Part shown: positions 7,939 to 16,551 of the stretch, piece by piece
How the letters are laid out: each line of letters starts with the position of its first letter
Position numbering within the stretch: the first letter of the stretch is position 1
Assembly: GCA_017481745.1 (NCBI GenBank)
Contig: JAFUOV010000024.1
Location: 17,257-81,256, forward strand
Length of the DNA: 64,000 bases
Source of the DNA: Bacteroidaceae bacterium
GTDB taxonomy: Bacteria > Bacteroidota > Bacteroidia > Bacteroidales > Barnesiellaceae_A
Direction of reading: 5' to 3'
Translations under genes and position numbers: made by a program
The notes under the pieces: generated by a model
What the model was told of the DNA's origin: nothing
The model's input: only the letters and a program-made list of their open reading frames with translations
Database searches by the model: none

Positions 7939-10167
7939 ATGAACAAAGAGAGAAAACTATTTCGTAATATCGCATTTGTCGTATTAGGAGTGATTATATT
8001 GCTCCTTATGGTAGCAACTATTGTAGAAAAAATGTATGGAACTACCATTGCGCAAGACAACATTTATACTTCACCGCTGATGATTGCTTTGTGGGCAGTA
8101 CTTGCCATTACGTCGCTTGTCTACCTCGTAATGCGAGGCGTGCATCGTCGTGTGGTCGTTATGATGTTACATCTCTCTTTTGTTCTTATATTGTGTGGGG
8201 CGCTTATTACTCATATATGGGGCGAGCAAGGAAAGCTGCATCTGCGACAGGGAGAGCTCCCGGTATCGCAATTTGAACCGACCGATGGCGGTGCGAAAGA
8301 GTTTCCTTTTTCAGTGTCGCTGATCGATTTCTCGCTCGAATATTATCCCGGAACATTTGCTCCGATGGATTATATCAGCAACATTGAGATAACCGATACA
8401 CAGGGGCATAAGCAACAGGGTAGGGTATCTATGAACAAAATATTCAGCTATCAAAACTATCGTTTCTATCAGTCGGGCTACGATACCGACAAGAAGGGTA
8501 CGATACTTTTGGTAGCACATGACCCATACGGCATTGCTGTTACATATGCCGGTTACCTTCTTCTGCTGCTCTCGATGATTGCATTTTTCTTTGTGCGTGC
8601 TACGGCATGGCGCAGCTTGCTGTCGCACAAACTACTGCGACGAGCCGCAACGGCGTTCGCTCTGTTTATTCTCTCTACTGCTACATTGACGGCTGCTCCC
8701 AAGGTGCTCTCGCCCGAAGTCGCCGAAGAGTTTGGCAATCTCTGTGTCTATTATAACGACCGAGTGTGCCCCATGCAGACGTTGGCAAAAGATTTTACTG
8801 TAAAACTCTATGGAAAATCGTCGTATAACGGTTACACTCCCGAGCAGGTTCTCACCGGCTGGTTCTTTTTCTATGACGATTGGAAGCAAGAGCCGATGAT
8901 TAAGATAAAGGGCAGTGAGGTAAAAGAGTTGTTGGGTGTAGAGGGTAAGTATGCCCGACTGTCCGACTTCGTTTCGGTGGAGGGTTACAAGCTCGATGTA
9001 GCATTGCAAAACCAAGATGCGCGTGTCAATCGCGCCAATATTGATGCTGCCAACGAGAAGTTTAATCTTGTCAGTATGCTTGTTACAGGCTCGCTTATAA
9101 AGATATATCCCTATAACTCCGGCTCGAACGACCCTGTTGTATGGTATTCGATGACCGATAACCTGCCGTCTGATATGCCCAATGACCAATGGTTGTTTAT
9201 CCGTCGCAGCCTCAGTTATGTGGCTGAGCAAGTGGCCATCAACGATGATGTTGCCGTGGTAGAGCTACTGCATAAAATAGCACAATATCAAGAGAAAGTG
9301 GCTGGTGATGCTCACCCATCAAAGGTGCGCTTGCAAGCCGAGAAACTATATAATACTACTTCCTATGCACGACCTTTGGCAATGGTATTCCTCACTATCG
9401 GTTTTTTGTCATTCTTCTTTTGTTGTCGGGCAATGGTGCAACGAAAGTCGCTGCATCGCATTGTAGTTGTGGCGCTCAATGTTATAATGATTGCGGTATT
9501 TATCTATCTGTCGGTGCATATTGCCATGCGAGGTTACATAAGCCGTCATGTACCTTTGTCAAACGGATACGAGACAATGATGTTTATGGCTTGGTGCAGT
9601 ATGCTCTTTGCGCTTATTGTGCAACGCAAGTATGCCATGGCACTGCCCATGGGGTATATCTTGAGTGGTTTTACACTGCTTGTGGCTATGATGGGTGAGG
9701 CAACTCCTCGCATTACCAATCTTATGCCTGTGTTACAATCTCCATTGCTGAGTATTCATGTGGTAGTGATTATGATATCCTATTCGTTATTGGCGTTTAC
9801 GATGCTCAATGGCTTGACAGCCATTGTATTGCGCATTACCGCCAAGAAAACGACCGATGAGGTAGAATATCTACAACTCATCAGTCGCATACTTCTGTAC
9901 CCTGCCATATTCCTCTTGGCAATAGGCATTTTTATAGGTGCTGTGTGGGCAAATGTGTCGTGGGGACGCTATTGGGGTTGGGACCCCAAAGAGGTGTGGG
10001 CGCTTATCACAATGTTGATATATTCGTTGCTGCTACACACTGCATCACTCAAGTGGTTGCAACGCCCTATGGTGTTTCATGTGTTCACTGTGCTGGCATT
10101 TCTATCGGTGTTGATAACCTATTTTGGTGTCAACTTTATCTTGGGCGGTATGCACAGCTATGCCTGA
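7939..10167 (+). CDS. ccsBA: CcsBA fusion: ResB-like plus CcsA haem exporter/cytochrome c synthase
   Basis: System II cytochrome c synthase, an inner-membrane protein that moves haem outward and attaches it to CxxCH. ATG 7939 gives 742 residues beginning MNKERKLF before TM1; the open frame upstream (GTG 7906) adds 11 poor residues. The N-terminal half is ResB-like (TM segments near 15-35, 45-70 and 205-225, then a large periplasmic domain). The C-terminal half is CcsA-like with the haem-binding WWD motif WGRYWGWDPKEVW and the family's His positions (SRHVPLSNGYE, LLSIHVVV, LLLHTASLKW). It follows the di-haem gene by 77 bases, the obvious client. No separate thiol-reduction protein is visible nearby. 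Confidence 0.93.
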   Translation: MNKERKLFRNIAFVVLGVIILLLMVATIVEKMYGTTIAQDNIYTSPLMIALWAVLAITSLVYLVMRGVHRRVVVMMLHLSFVLILCGALITHIWGEQGKLHLRQGELPVSQFEPTDGGAKEFPFSVSLIDFSLEYYPGTFAPMDYISNIEITDTQGHKQQGRVSMNKIFSYQNYRFYQSGYDTDKKGTILLVAHDPYGIAVTYAGYLLLLLSMIAFFFVRATAWRSLLSHKLLRRAATAFALFILSTATLTAAPKVLSPEVAEEFGNLCVYYNDRVCPMQTLAKDFTVKLYGKSSYNGYTPEQVLTGWFFFYDDWKQEPMIKIKGSEVKELLGVEGKYARLSDFVSVEGYKLDVALQNQDARVNRANIDAANEKFNLVSMLVTGSLIKIYPYNSGSNDPVVWYSMTDNLPSDMPNDQWLFIRRSLSYVAEQVAINDDVAVVELLHKIAQYQEKVAGDAHPSKVRLQAEKLYNTTSYARPLAMVFLTIGFLSFFFCCRAMVQRKSLHRIVVVALNVIMIAVFIYLSVHIAMRGYISRHVPLSNGYETMMFMAWCSMLFALIVQRKYAMALPMGYILSGFTLLVAMMGEATPRITNLMPVLQSPLLSIHVVVIMISYSLLAFTMLNGLTAIVLRITAKKTTDEVEYLQLISRILLYPAIFLLAIGIFIGAVWANVSWGRYWGWDPKEVWALITMLIYSLLLHTASLKWLQRPMVFHVFTVLAFLSVLITYFGVNFILGGMHSYA

Positions 10168-10185
10168 CGATAGCTTGTCGGGCAG

Positions 10186-11010
10186 TTATTTCTTGCGAAG
10201 GAACTTGCCGAGTACGATGAGCAATGCTATCGTGGCTGCGGTACTGATGGCAAATGTTAGTGCCGAGGGTTCTTCGCCAATCCAAGGCATTGTTTCTATG
10301 CTCTTGTCGTAGTAGGCTGCGACAGCTACGCTGTTGTTCAGTGCGTGTGCCAATATGGGTAGCCATAGGCTGCCACTCCATACAACCAGATATCCGAAGT
10401 ATGCGCCCAACAACATGCGAGGCACAACACCAAATGCTTGCATGTGAACGACACTGAATACAAGGGCACTAATCCATATTGCTGCATGTACGTTGATTTT
10501 CTTCTCGAGCAACAATCGCTGCAATGAACCTCTGAACAAGAACTCCTCGCCAATGCCGGTGAGTACGCCCACCAACAGTATGGCAACGACAAGTTCGCCT
10601 ACCGACGATAGCGACATCATCTGCTCGGTAGCTGCCATGGCAGCATCTTCCATTTCGCGCAGCCATGAGAGCCATTCGGGTAGTTGCCAGCCTTCGTTCC
10701 ACAACACTATGCCATTCATCATAGGGGCAGAGGCTACGTAGATAGCCAATACCAAGAGCACTTGCCATAGACTCGGTAGACTGCTTATTTGCATCACTTT
10801 CATGGTCTTTCCCGGGTTGAAGATGCGAGCTGTGATAACAGCCGGAATGATGAACATACCGATATTTTGCAGTGCTGTCATTGCCATCATCAGTCGCCAT
10901 TGTTCCACACCTTTCATCTGGAAGATGACCATTGATACCATTACAAGTAGGTAAAAAAGCAGAACAAGTCCTAACAGACAGAATATTTGTGTACTGAATT
11001 TTCTTTTCAT
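10186..11010 (-). CDS. CPBP-family intramembrane glutamic protease
   Basis: 274 residues from ATG 11010 (MKRKFSTQIFCLLGLVLLF), where the first membrane helix begins; 30 upstream codons look non-coding. About seven hydrophobic segments. CPBP/Abi motifs: GEEFLFRGSLQRLL (Glu-Glu and Arg), then HMQAFG, and HALNNSV near the end. These proteases/prenyl-protein-processing-like enzymes act inside the membrane; the substrate is unknown. Convergent with ccsBA (18 bases between stops) and divergent from the symporter. A TAATTTTG -7-like element (11106-11113, minus) lies upstream. Confidence 0.88.
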   Translation of the reverse strand: MKRKFSTQIFCLLGLVLLFYLLVMVSMVIFQMKGVEQWRLMMAMTALQNIGMFIIPAVITARIFNPGKTMKVMQISSLPSLWQVLLVLAIYVASAPMMNGIVLWNEGWQLPEWLSWLREMEDAAMAATEQMMSLSSVGELVVAILLVGVLTGIGEEFLFRGSLQRLLLEKKINVHAAIWISALVFSVVHMQAFGVVPRMLLGAYFGYLVVWSGSLWLPILAHALNNSVAVAAYYDKSIETMPWIGEEPSALTFAISTAATIALLIVLGKFLRKK

Positions 11011-11127
11011 ATTGCTGTGGGGTATATAAACTTCAATCTTCGCAGGTCGTGCGTTGGCTCGCCGAGAAAATAGAAGTAGGGTTGCTAAATAGTCATGCAA
11101 ACATACAAAATTACTGCAAATAATATG

Positions 11128-11135
11128 TAACTTTG
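11128..11135 (+). promoter_or_regulatory. -7 promoter element before the symporter
   Basis: TAACTTTG matches TAnnTTTG and lies 20 bases before the ATG. No clear -33 TTTG is seen at the expected distance. Confidence 0.45.
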
Positions 11136-11155
11136 CCTCACATAATTTTAATACT

Positions 11156-12346
11156 ATGAAGATTACAAAACCATCATTACTTGTTCAGGTGCTCATTGCT
11201 GTTGCATTGGGTATAATAATGGGACAATTCCTGCCCGAAGCTATTGCACGTATTTTTGTTACGTTCAACTCTATATTTGGCAACTTCCTTGCCTTTGCTA
11301 TACCGCTCATTATCGTCGGGCTCATCATTCCCGCCATTGCCGATCTTGGTAAGGGTGCAGGTCGTATGTTGTTGCTTACGGCAGTGATGGCGTATGCCTT
11401 TACGCTTTTCTCGGGTTTCTTTACATTCTTTGCGTGCGAGCCCATATTCCCATCTATGATAAATCATGGACAAGGTGTAGCTGCTGTAAGTGAAGCCAAC
11501 GAGGCATTGAAACCCTATTTCACAATAGCCATGCCACCGTTGATGGATATCATGACAGCGCTGTTGCTGGCTTTCTGTGTGGGCTTGGGGCTCTCGGTTA
11601 TCGAGGGCGAAACGTTGAAACGTGCCACTGAAGACTTCCGCGATATTGTTACGCTGATAATCACAAAGGTCATCGTGCCTTTGTTGCCTTTGCACATCTT
11701 CGGTATATTCCTCAATATGACAGTTACGGGACAGGTCGTTTCGGTCATGTCGGTTTTCCTCAAAATCATCATTGTCATATTTATCCTGCACGTCGTATTG
11801 CTTATCCTGCAATTTACCATAGCAGGTATTGTGGGTCGCAAAAATCCCTTCAAGTTGTTGAGCAATATGTTGCCGGCATACTTCACCGCATTGGGTACAC
11901 AATCGTCGGCAGCCACTATACCCGTTACGTTGCAGCAAGCTATCAAGAACGGAGTTACTCCCAATATCGCAACCTTTGTCATCCCTCTGTGCGCAACAAT
12001 ACACCTATCGGGTAGCACCATGAAGATTGTAGCTTGCTCTATGGCTGTGTTGCTCATGAATGGTATGGGGATAGACTTTGGCAGCTATGCCGGCTTTATA
12101 TGTATGCTGGGCATAACGATGGTAGCTGCTCCCGGAGTGCCCGGTGGTGCTATTATGGCTGCTCTTGGTGTGTTGGAGGGTTTCCTCGGATTTGGCGAGA
12201 TGGAGCAGGCTTTGATGATAGCCCTTTATATTGCCATGGATAGTTTCGGAACAGCTTGCAACGTTACAGGCGACGGTGCTATAGCTGTTATTATTGACCG
12301 CATATCGGGTGGTGGCGCAAAAAGCATCGACGATGCAAAGGAATAA
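11156..12346 (+). CDS. Dicarboxylate/amino-acid:cation symporter (DAACS family)
   Basis: 396-residue inner-membrane transporter that couples uptake of an acidic amino acid or dicarboxylate to Na+ or H+. About eight helices and re-entrant loops. The serine-rich hairpin motif is ALGTQSSAATIPVTLQ (about residues 240-255), followed by PLCATIHLSGST and the late MDSFGTACNVTGDGA segment that binds substrate in this family. Single gene: divergent from the CPBP gene and 125 bases before the acyl-CoA synthetase, which has its own promoter. Substrate (glutamate, serine/threonine or C4-dicarboxylate) cannot be chosen from sequence. Confidence 0.93.
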   Translation: MKITKPSLLVQVLIAVALGIIMGQFLPEAIARIFVTFNSIFGNFLAFAIPLIIVGLIIPAIADLGKGAGRMLLLTAVMAYAFTLFSGFFTFFACEPIFPSMINHGQGVAAVSEANEALKPYFTIAMPPLMDIMTALLLAFCVGLGLSVIEGETLKRATEDFRDIVTLIITKVIVPLLPLHIFGIFLNMTVTGQVVSVMSVFLKIIIVIFILHVVLLILQFTIAGIVGRKNPFKLLSNMLPAYFTALGTQSSAATIPVTLQQAIKNGVTPNIATFVIPLCATIHLSGSTMKIVACSMAVLLMNGMGIDFGSYAGFICMLGITMVAAPGVPGGAIMAALGVLEGFLGFGEMEQALMIALYIAMDSFGTACNVTGDGAIAVIIDRISGGGAKSIDDAKE

Positions 12347-12384
12347 GAACCGTTGCATCTCGTAGCGATAGTGGCAAATAGGCA

Positions 12385-12417
12385 TTTGCACGATAATGAC
12401 AAAAATTTGTATATTTG
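12385..12417 (+). promoter_or_regulatory. Promoter of the acyl-CoA synthetase gene
   Basis: TTTG (12385-12388), 21 nt, TATATTTG (12410-12417): full Bacteroidota consensus, about 55 bases before the ATG. Confidence 0.75.
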
Positions 12418-12471
12418 CATGTCAGACGTTACTCTGCAATGATATAGTAAATAATCAAACCAATAGTAGAT

Positions 12472-14373
12472 ATGAAAAAAACATTAGTTGACCTTTTTGA
12501 ACAGTCGGTACAACTCTATCCCAACAACACCTTTTTGTTGGAAAAGACCGACAAGGTATTTGAACCTACCACCTATACACAAGTAAAAGAACAAGTATAT
12601 AGGCTGGGTGCCGGTCTGCAAGCTCTCGGCGTGAAGAAGGGCGATACAATGGCATTGCTCAGCGAGGGTCGTAATATGTGGATTATAGGCGAGTTGGCTA
12701 TGTTCTATGCCGGTGCTATCAACGTGCCCCTCTCTATCAAGCTCGAGGAGAGCAACGACCTGTTGTTCCGCCTTATACATGGCGATGTTCAATATATCAT
12801 GGTGTCGGGTCAACAACTCAAGAAAGTGCGCCTTATCAAAGATAAGTTGCCCGAGGTTAAGAAGATAATCGTATTTGACGAAGTGAGCGAGTATCAAGAG
12901 CGTGAAATGTCGCTTGCCGAGTTGCAAAAGTTGGGCGACGAGTTTTTGGCATCGCACACACTCGACGAGTTCTTGGCTGTAAGTCGTTCTATCGAAAACG
13001 ACGATTACGCTACTATCACTTACACCAGCGGTACGACTGCCGACCCCAAGGGCGTTGTGTTGACACACCGCAACTATACAGCCAATGTCGAGCAGGCTCT
13101 CACATTGGTTGCCATAGACGAAACATGGCGTACCCTTATCATCTTGCCTCTCGACCACTGCTTTGCTCACGTGGTAGGTTTCTACATTATGATGTCGCGT
13201 GGTGCTACCGTTGCTACGGTGCAAGTAGGTCGCAATCCGCTTGAGACACTCAAGAACATACCCAAGAACATCAAGGAGGTGCGTCCTCACTTCATCCTCA
13301 GTGTGCCCGCTTTGGCAAAGACCTTCAAGAAAAACATCGAAGGTGCTATACGTGCCAAAGGCGCAACAACCGAGAAGTTGTTCAACCTTGGCTTGAAAAC
13401 CAAACAGATATATTACGGCGATAGCAACCTCGACCCCAAAGGATGGCGCATCTTGTTGGCTCCCGTTGTTGCCTTGTTCGACAAAATCATTTTCTCGAAA
13501 GTGCGTGAGAACTTTGGCGGTGAGCTACGCTTCTTCATCGGTGGCGGTGCTTTGCTCGACAAGGACTTGCAGAAATTCTATGTGGGTGTAGGTATGCCTA
13601 TGTATCAAGGCTACGGATTGTCCGAGGCTACGCCTGTTATCTCGTCTAATGGACCCGAGAAATATCGTTTCGGGTCGAGTGGTAAGCTTGTGAAACCTAT
13701 CGAGTTGAAGATATGCGACAGCGAGGGTAAGGAGTTGCCTCTTGGTGAAATGGGCGAAATCGTTGTCAAAGGCGAGAACGTTATGGCAGGATATTGGAAA
13801 AATCCCGAGTCTACTGCCGATACCGTACGCGACGGCTATCTCTACACCGGCGACCTTGGTTATATGACAGCCGAGGGCTTGCTCTACGTTAAGGGTCGTT
13901 TCAAGAGCCTGCTCATATCGAGCGATGGTGAGAAATACAGCCCCGAAGGTATCGAAGAGTCGCTTGTAGAGTTGTCGGAATACATCGACCAAGTGATGCT
14001 CTATAACAACCAATCGCCCTATACAACTGCCCTTATCGTGCCCAACAAAGAGCGTCTGCGTGCAGCACTCAAAGAGCAAGGTCTGGGTCTTGATACCGAA
14101 GAGGGTCGCAAGGCAGCTCTCAAGTTGATAGATGCATCGGTTGCTCGCTTCAAGAAAGGTGGCGATCTCGAAGCCATGTTCCCCGACCGCTGGTTGCCCA
14201 CCGGATTGGCTGTACTTGCCGAGCCGTTTACCGAGCAAAATCAGATGATAAACAGTACCATGAAGATGGTGCGCGGTAAGATCGAGAAAGCCTATACCGA
14301 GCGTATTGCCTACCTTTATACCCCCGAAGGCAAGCAACTGCTCAATCAACAAAATATCGATGCATTGAAGTAA
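12472..14373 (+). CDS. Long-chain acyl-CoA synthetase (AMP-forming)
   Basis: 633-residue adenylate-forming enzyme that activates fatty acids to acyl-CoA through an acyl-AMP. Motif A1 is TYTSGTTADPKGVVLTHRN (about residues 183-201). A3-like QGYGLSEATPV is at about 380, and YLYTGDLGYM followed by KGRFKSLLISSDGEKYSPE at about 460-490 covers the hinge and the catalytic Lys region. Length and a C-terminal extension fit the long-chain FadD/ACSL group. No signal peptide. Monocistronic with its own promoter. The exact acyl chain preference is unknown. Confidence 0.93.
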   Translation: MKKTLVDLFEQSVQLYPNNTFLLEKTDKVFEPTTYTQVKEQVYRLGAGLQALGVKKGDTMALLSEGRNMWIIGELAMFYAGAINVPLSIKLEESNDLLFRLIHGDVQYIMVSGQQLKKVRLIKDKLPEVKKIIVFDEVSEYQEREMSLAELQKLGDEFLASHTLDEFLAVSRSIENDDYATITYTSGTTADPKGVVLTHRNYTANVEQALTLVAIDETWRTLIILPLDHCFAHVVGFYIMMSRGATVATVQVGRNPLETLKNIPKNIKEVRPHFILSVPALAKTFKKNIEGAIRAKGATTEKLFNLGLKTKQIYYGDSNLDPKGWRILLAPVVALFDKIIFSKVRENFGGELRFFIGGGALLDKDLQKFYVGVGMPMYQGYGLSEATPVISSNGPEKYRFGSSGKLVKPIELKICDSEGKELPLGEMGEIVVKGENVMAGYWKNPESTADTVRDGYLYTGDLGYMTAEGLLYVKGRFKSLLISSDGEKYSPEGIEESLVELSEYIDQVMLYNNQSPYTTALIVPNKERLRAALKEQGLGLDTEEGRKAALKLIDASVARFKKGGDLEAMFPDRWLPTGLAVLAEPFTEQNQMINSTMKMVRGKIEKAYTERIAYLYTPEGKQLLNQQNIDALK

Positions 14374-14708
14374 ACAAATGTAAATAATCGCTATATTTAT
14401 TGTAAATTTTAAAATTGTATGCCTATGTAATATAAAAAAAAGACATATGGATAAAAAGCGTTAGCTTATATTCTGGCTTTCTAAAATCGGCAAATTTGAA
14501 AAAAGCACCAAGAGTAAAAGTTAATGCCCACGGTTTATTTGTGGGCTATTACTTGTGTATGGTGCGTAGGTGTTTGCCGATACCTTGAAAGCGTAGACAA
14601 AGTAATTAGTCCACGTTTTTTATTGTCTATACTAAGGGAAAGGACTATTTTATGAAGATTAAGGCAATACCGGCAAAGCCATAAGAGTCGGAATTAAAAT
14701 TACACACT
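14374..14708. other. 335-nt AT-rich intergenic region with hairpins
   Basis: No ORF of note and no consensus promoter. A hairpin GCCCAC/GTGGGC lies at 14526-14546. At 14594-14647 two inverted repeats interleave: TAGACAA (14594-14600) with TTGTCTA (14623-14629), and TAGTCC (14607-14612) with GGACTA (14642-14647), the order expected of an H-type pseudoknot. This could be a structured 5' leader of the next gene or chance in AT-rich DNA. Confidence 0.45.
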
Positions 14709-15389
14709 ATGAAACATACAAGATTTTTAGTTTTTATTTTAACATTTTTCTGTGCATTAACTACTTGTATTGCACAGAAAAAGACAATACACGTTCTTCC
14801 TGAAAATGCCAAGATTTTCTATAATGGACAAGAAGTAGGAAATGGCTCGTACGAAATCAAATTTAAAAGAGGTGATGATTTTGTTGTGCTTCGTTTTGAA
14901 GCTCCCGGATATATAACACGAACAGTAAGGTTGTTTAGAGAAAATCCCAAGAAAACCATACTCTATGAATTGTATCAAGATGAAGCAGAAATGAACTCTA
15001 TGGGTGCAGGAGAAGGTGTTGATATTGCAAATAAATATTTTACCGTTACCTGTCGCGAAGGAATGTCGGAAGATGTCGTATGGAAGCGTCTTATGAATAT
15101 TGCAGTTTTAAACTTTGAGAATGTTGAAATTCGTGATAAAGCTGCCGGATGGATACGTACAGCTTGGGTACCAACTACTTTTGCATATCAGATTGTAAGG
15201 ACACGAATGGAAATACGTTTACAATTTGCCGGAGAAGGTGAACTGGTATATCAAGTAAAACTTTCATCAGAGATAGCCGACAAAGACTGTGGTGGAAGTG
15301 ACCAATGCTTTGAGCGTTATGATCGTATCTTACGAAAGTACGAGGGAGTTATAACTGAATTACAAACAACATTAGGTAGTAACTTGTAA
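14709..15389 (+). CDS. Secreted protein with PEGA-like N-terminal domain, unknown function
   Basis: 226 residues. Signal peptide MKHTRFLVFILTFFCALTTCIAQ, probably cut after the Gln/Ala region. Residues ~25-85 fit a PEGA-like surface domain (PENAKIFYNGQEVGNGSY then EAPGYITRTVRLF). The C-terminal ~120 residues (EGMSEDVVWKRLMNIAV; GWIRTAWVP) are unrecognised. A- and T-ending codons are clearly commoner than in flanking genes. Only 8 bases separate it from the next gene, so they form a two-gene unit. Function unknown; the location is periplasm or surface by inference. Confidence 0.8.
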   Translation: MKHTRFLVFILTFFCALTTCIAQKKTIHVLPENAKIFYNGQEVGNGSYEIKFKRGDDFVVLRFEAPGYITRTVRLFRENPKKTILYELYQDEAEMNSMGAGEGVDIANKYFTVTCREGMSEDVVWKRLMNIAVLNFENVEIRDKAAGWIRTAWVPTTFAYQIVRTRMEIRLQFAGEGELVYQVKLSSEIADKDCGGSDQCFERYDRILRKYEGVITELQTTLGSNL

Positions 15390-15397
15390 TTTCTATT

Positions 15398-15994
15398 ATG
15401 AAAAAGATATTTGCTTTTATAATCTTGATGTTACCGTTGTGTGTGGTCGCTCAAGATAAGTTTGTTATCACTGATACATTCGACGGTGGTAAGTTTCAAT
15501 GGGATGAAGCCTTCGAAAAAGACTATACAGTGTGTATTATGGATGGCTACTATCTGGTTGAAAATAAGGATAACAACCGTTCTGTTTTCGGTACAGCCGA
15601 TATGCCTATTGAAGTCGGAAAGAATTTTAAGTTGAAAGTCAAAATTAATGTACCCAAAATAAAGAAAGATAAATATTGGGGCATTATATTCGATTTTGTT
15701 GATGAAGATAATTTTTCTGCCTTTCTTGTTGCTGAAAAGAAATGTAAGATTGTTAATATAATAGATGGTAGATCAAGAAGAGTCCGACAACTTCCTATTA
15801 TCCTATCAGCCAAGAAGAATAAAGATGTCGTTATTGAAGTTGAGAGGAAAAGCAATAAACTTACATTTTCTGTAGATGAAATGGAGGCTGCCACCATAAC
15901 TCGATTATTGTCATCAACCTGCTTTGGTTTTATTGTCGATGGTGAAAATTCTATTAAGGTCGATGAAATATCAATCGAACAAAGAGTGGATTAA
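15398..15994 (+). CDS. Secreted beta-sandwich-like protein, unknown function
   Basis: 198 residues. Signal peptide MKKIFAFIILMLPLCVVAQ. The rest alternates short hydrophobic strands (FKLKVKINVPKIKKDKYWG, KDVVIEVERKSNKLTFSVD) in an order resembling concanavalin/LamG-like or DUF1080-like sandwiches, but no catalytic residues can be named. AT-rich codon use like its upstream partner. Ends 22 bases before a terminator. Possible glycan-binding role is speculation. Confidence 0.8.
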   Translation: MKKIFAFIILMLPLCVVAQDKFVITDTFDGGKFQWDEAFEKDYTVCIMDGYYLVENKDNNRSVFGTADMPIEVGKNFKLKVKINVPKIKKDKYWGIIFDFVDEDNFSAFLVAEKKCKIVNIIDGRSRRVRQLPIILSAKKNKDVVIEVERKSNKLTFSVDEMEAATITRLLSSTCFGFIVDGENSIKVDEISIEQRVD

Positions 15995-16016
15995 TCTTTC
16001 CTGATTCAAAAGAATG

Positions 16017-16062
16017 AATAGGTTGTGTCAAAGGTAAGCTTTTGATTCAACCTATTTTTTAT
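16017..16062 (+). terminator. Terminator of the two-gene secreted-protein unit
   Basis: AATAGGTTG pairs with CAACCTATT (9 bp), with an inner TCAAAG/CTTTTGA stem, followed by TTTTTTATTT. Confidence 0.88.
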
Positions 16063-16099
16063 TTATTATGTAGTATGGCGTGCGTGCCAAAAAAATTCG

Positions 16100-16107
16100 T
16101 ATCTTTG
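16100..16107 (+). promoter_or_regulatory. -7 promoter element before the PAS gene
   Basis: TATCTTTG matches TAnnTTTG, 27 bases before the ATG; no good -33 is visible. Confidence 0.5.
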
Positions 16108-16134
16108 TTCTATTAACCTTAAAAACTAAAAGCT

Positions 16135-16461
16135 ATGTACCCTTGGAGTGATGAAATGAACTGTGCCGTAACGGTATGCGATACCGAAGGCATTATATTG
16201 TATATGAACGAAAAAGCTCGTCAAACATTTGCTCGTCATGGCGACCTTATTGGTAAGAATATGTTCGATTGCCATAACCCTGCATCGCAAGAGAAGATAC
16301 GCCAACTGCTTGCCACCGGCGGCTCTAATGCCTACACCATTGAGAAGGAGGGGCTTCATAAAGTGATATATCAGACTGCTTGGCGCGAAAACGGCGAGGT
16401 GAAAGGTCTGGTGGAAATATCAATGATTGTTCCTGCCGAGATGCCCCACTATGTGAGATAA
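16135..16461 (+). CDS. Single-domain PAS protein
   Basis: 108 residues, cytoplasmic (no signal or membrane segment), consisting of one PAS fold and nothing else: CAVTVCDTEGIILYMNEKAR for the first strands, a GKNMFDCHNPAS turn (Cys46-His47), and VIYQTAWRENGEVKGLVEIS for the closing sheet. No kinase, cyclase or DNA-binding module is attached. It may bind a small ligand or cofactor (Cys/His in DCHNP are candidates) and act by protein contact. It lies alone between two terminators. The ligand is not predictable. Confidence 0.85.
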   Translation: MYPWSDEMNCAVTVCDTEGIILYMNEKARQTFARHGDLIGKNMFDCHNPASQEKIRQLLATGGSNAYTIEKEGLHKVIYQTAWRENGEVKGLVEISMIVPAEMPHYVR

Positions 16462-16483
16462 TACAGCATACATATAGGATATA

Positions 16484-16524
16484 AAAACCAATCGCACAGC
16501 CACCGGCTGTGCGATTGGTTTTTT
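16484..16524. terminator. Strong bidirectional terminator
   Basis: A perfect ~18-bp stem (AACCAATCGCACAGCC with its complement) around a tiny loop, flanked by A5 and T6. It can stop the PAS gene on plus and the efflux operon on minus. Confidence 0.95.
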
Positions 16525-16551
16525 AGAGAACCTTTGCAATAGTAGCAACCA

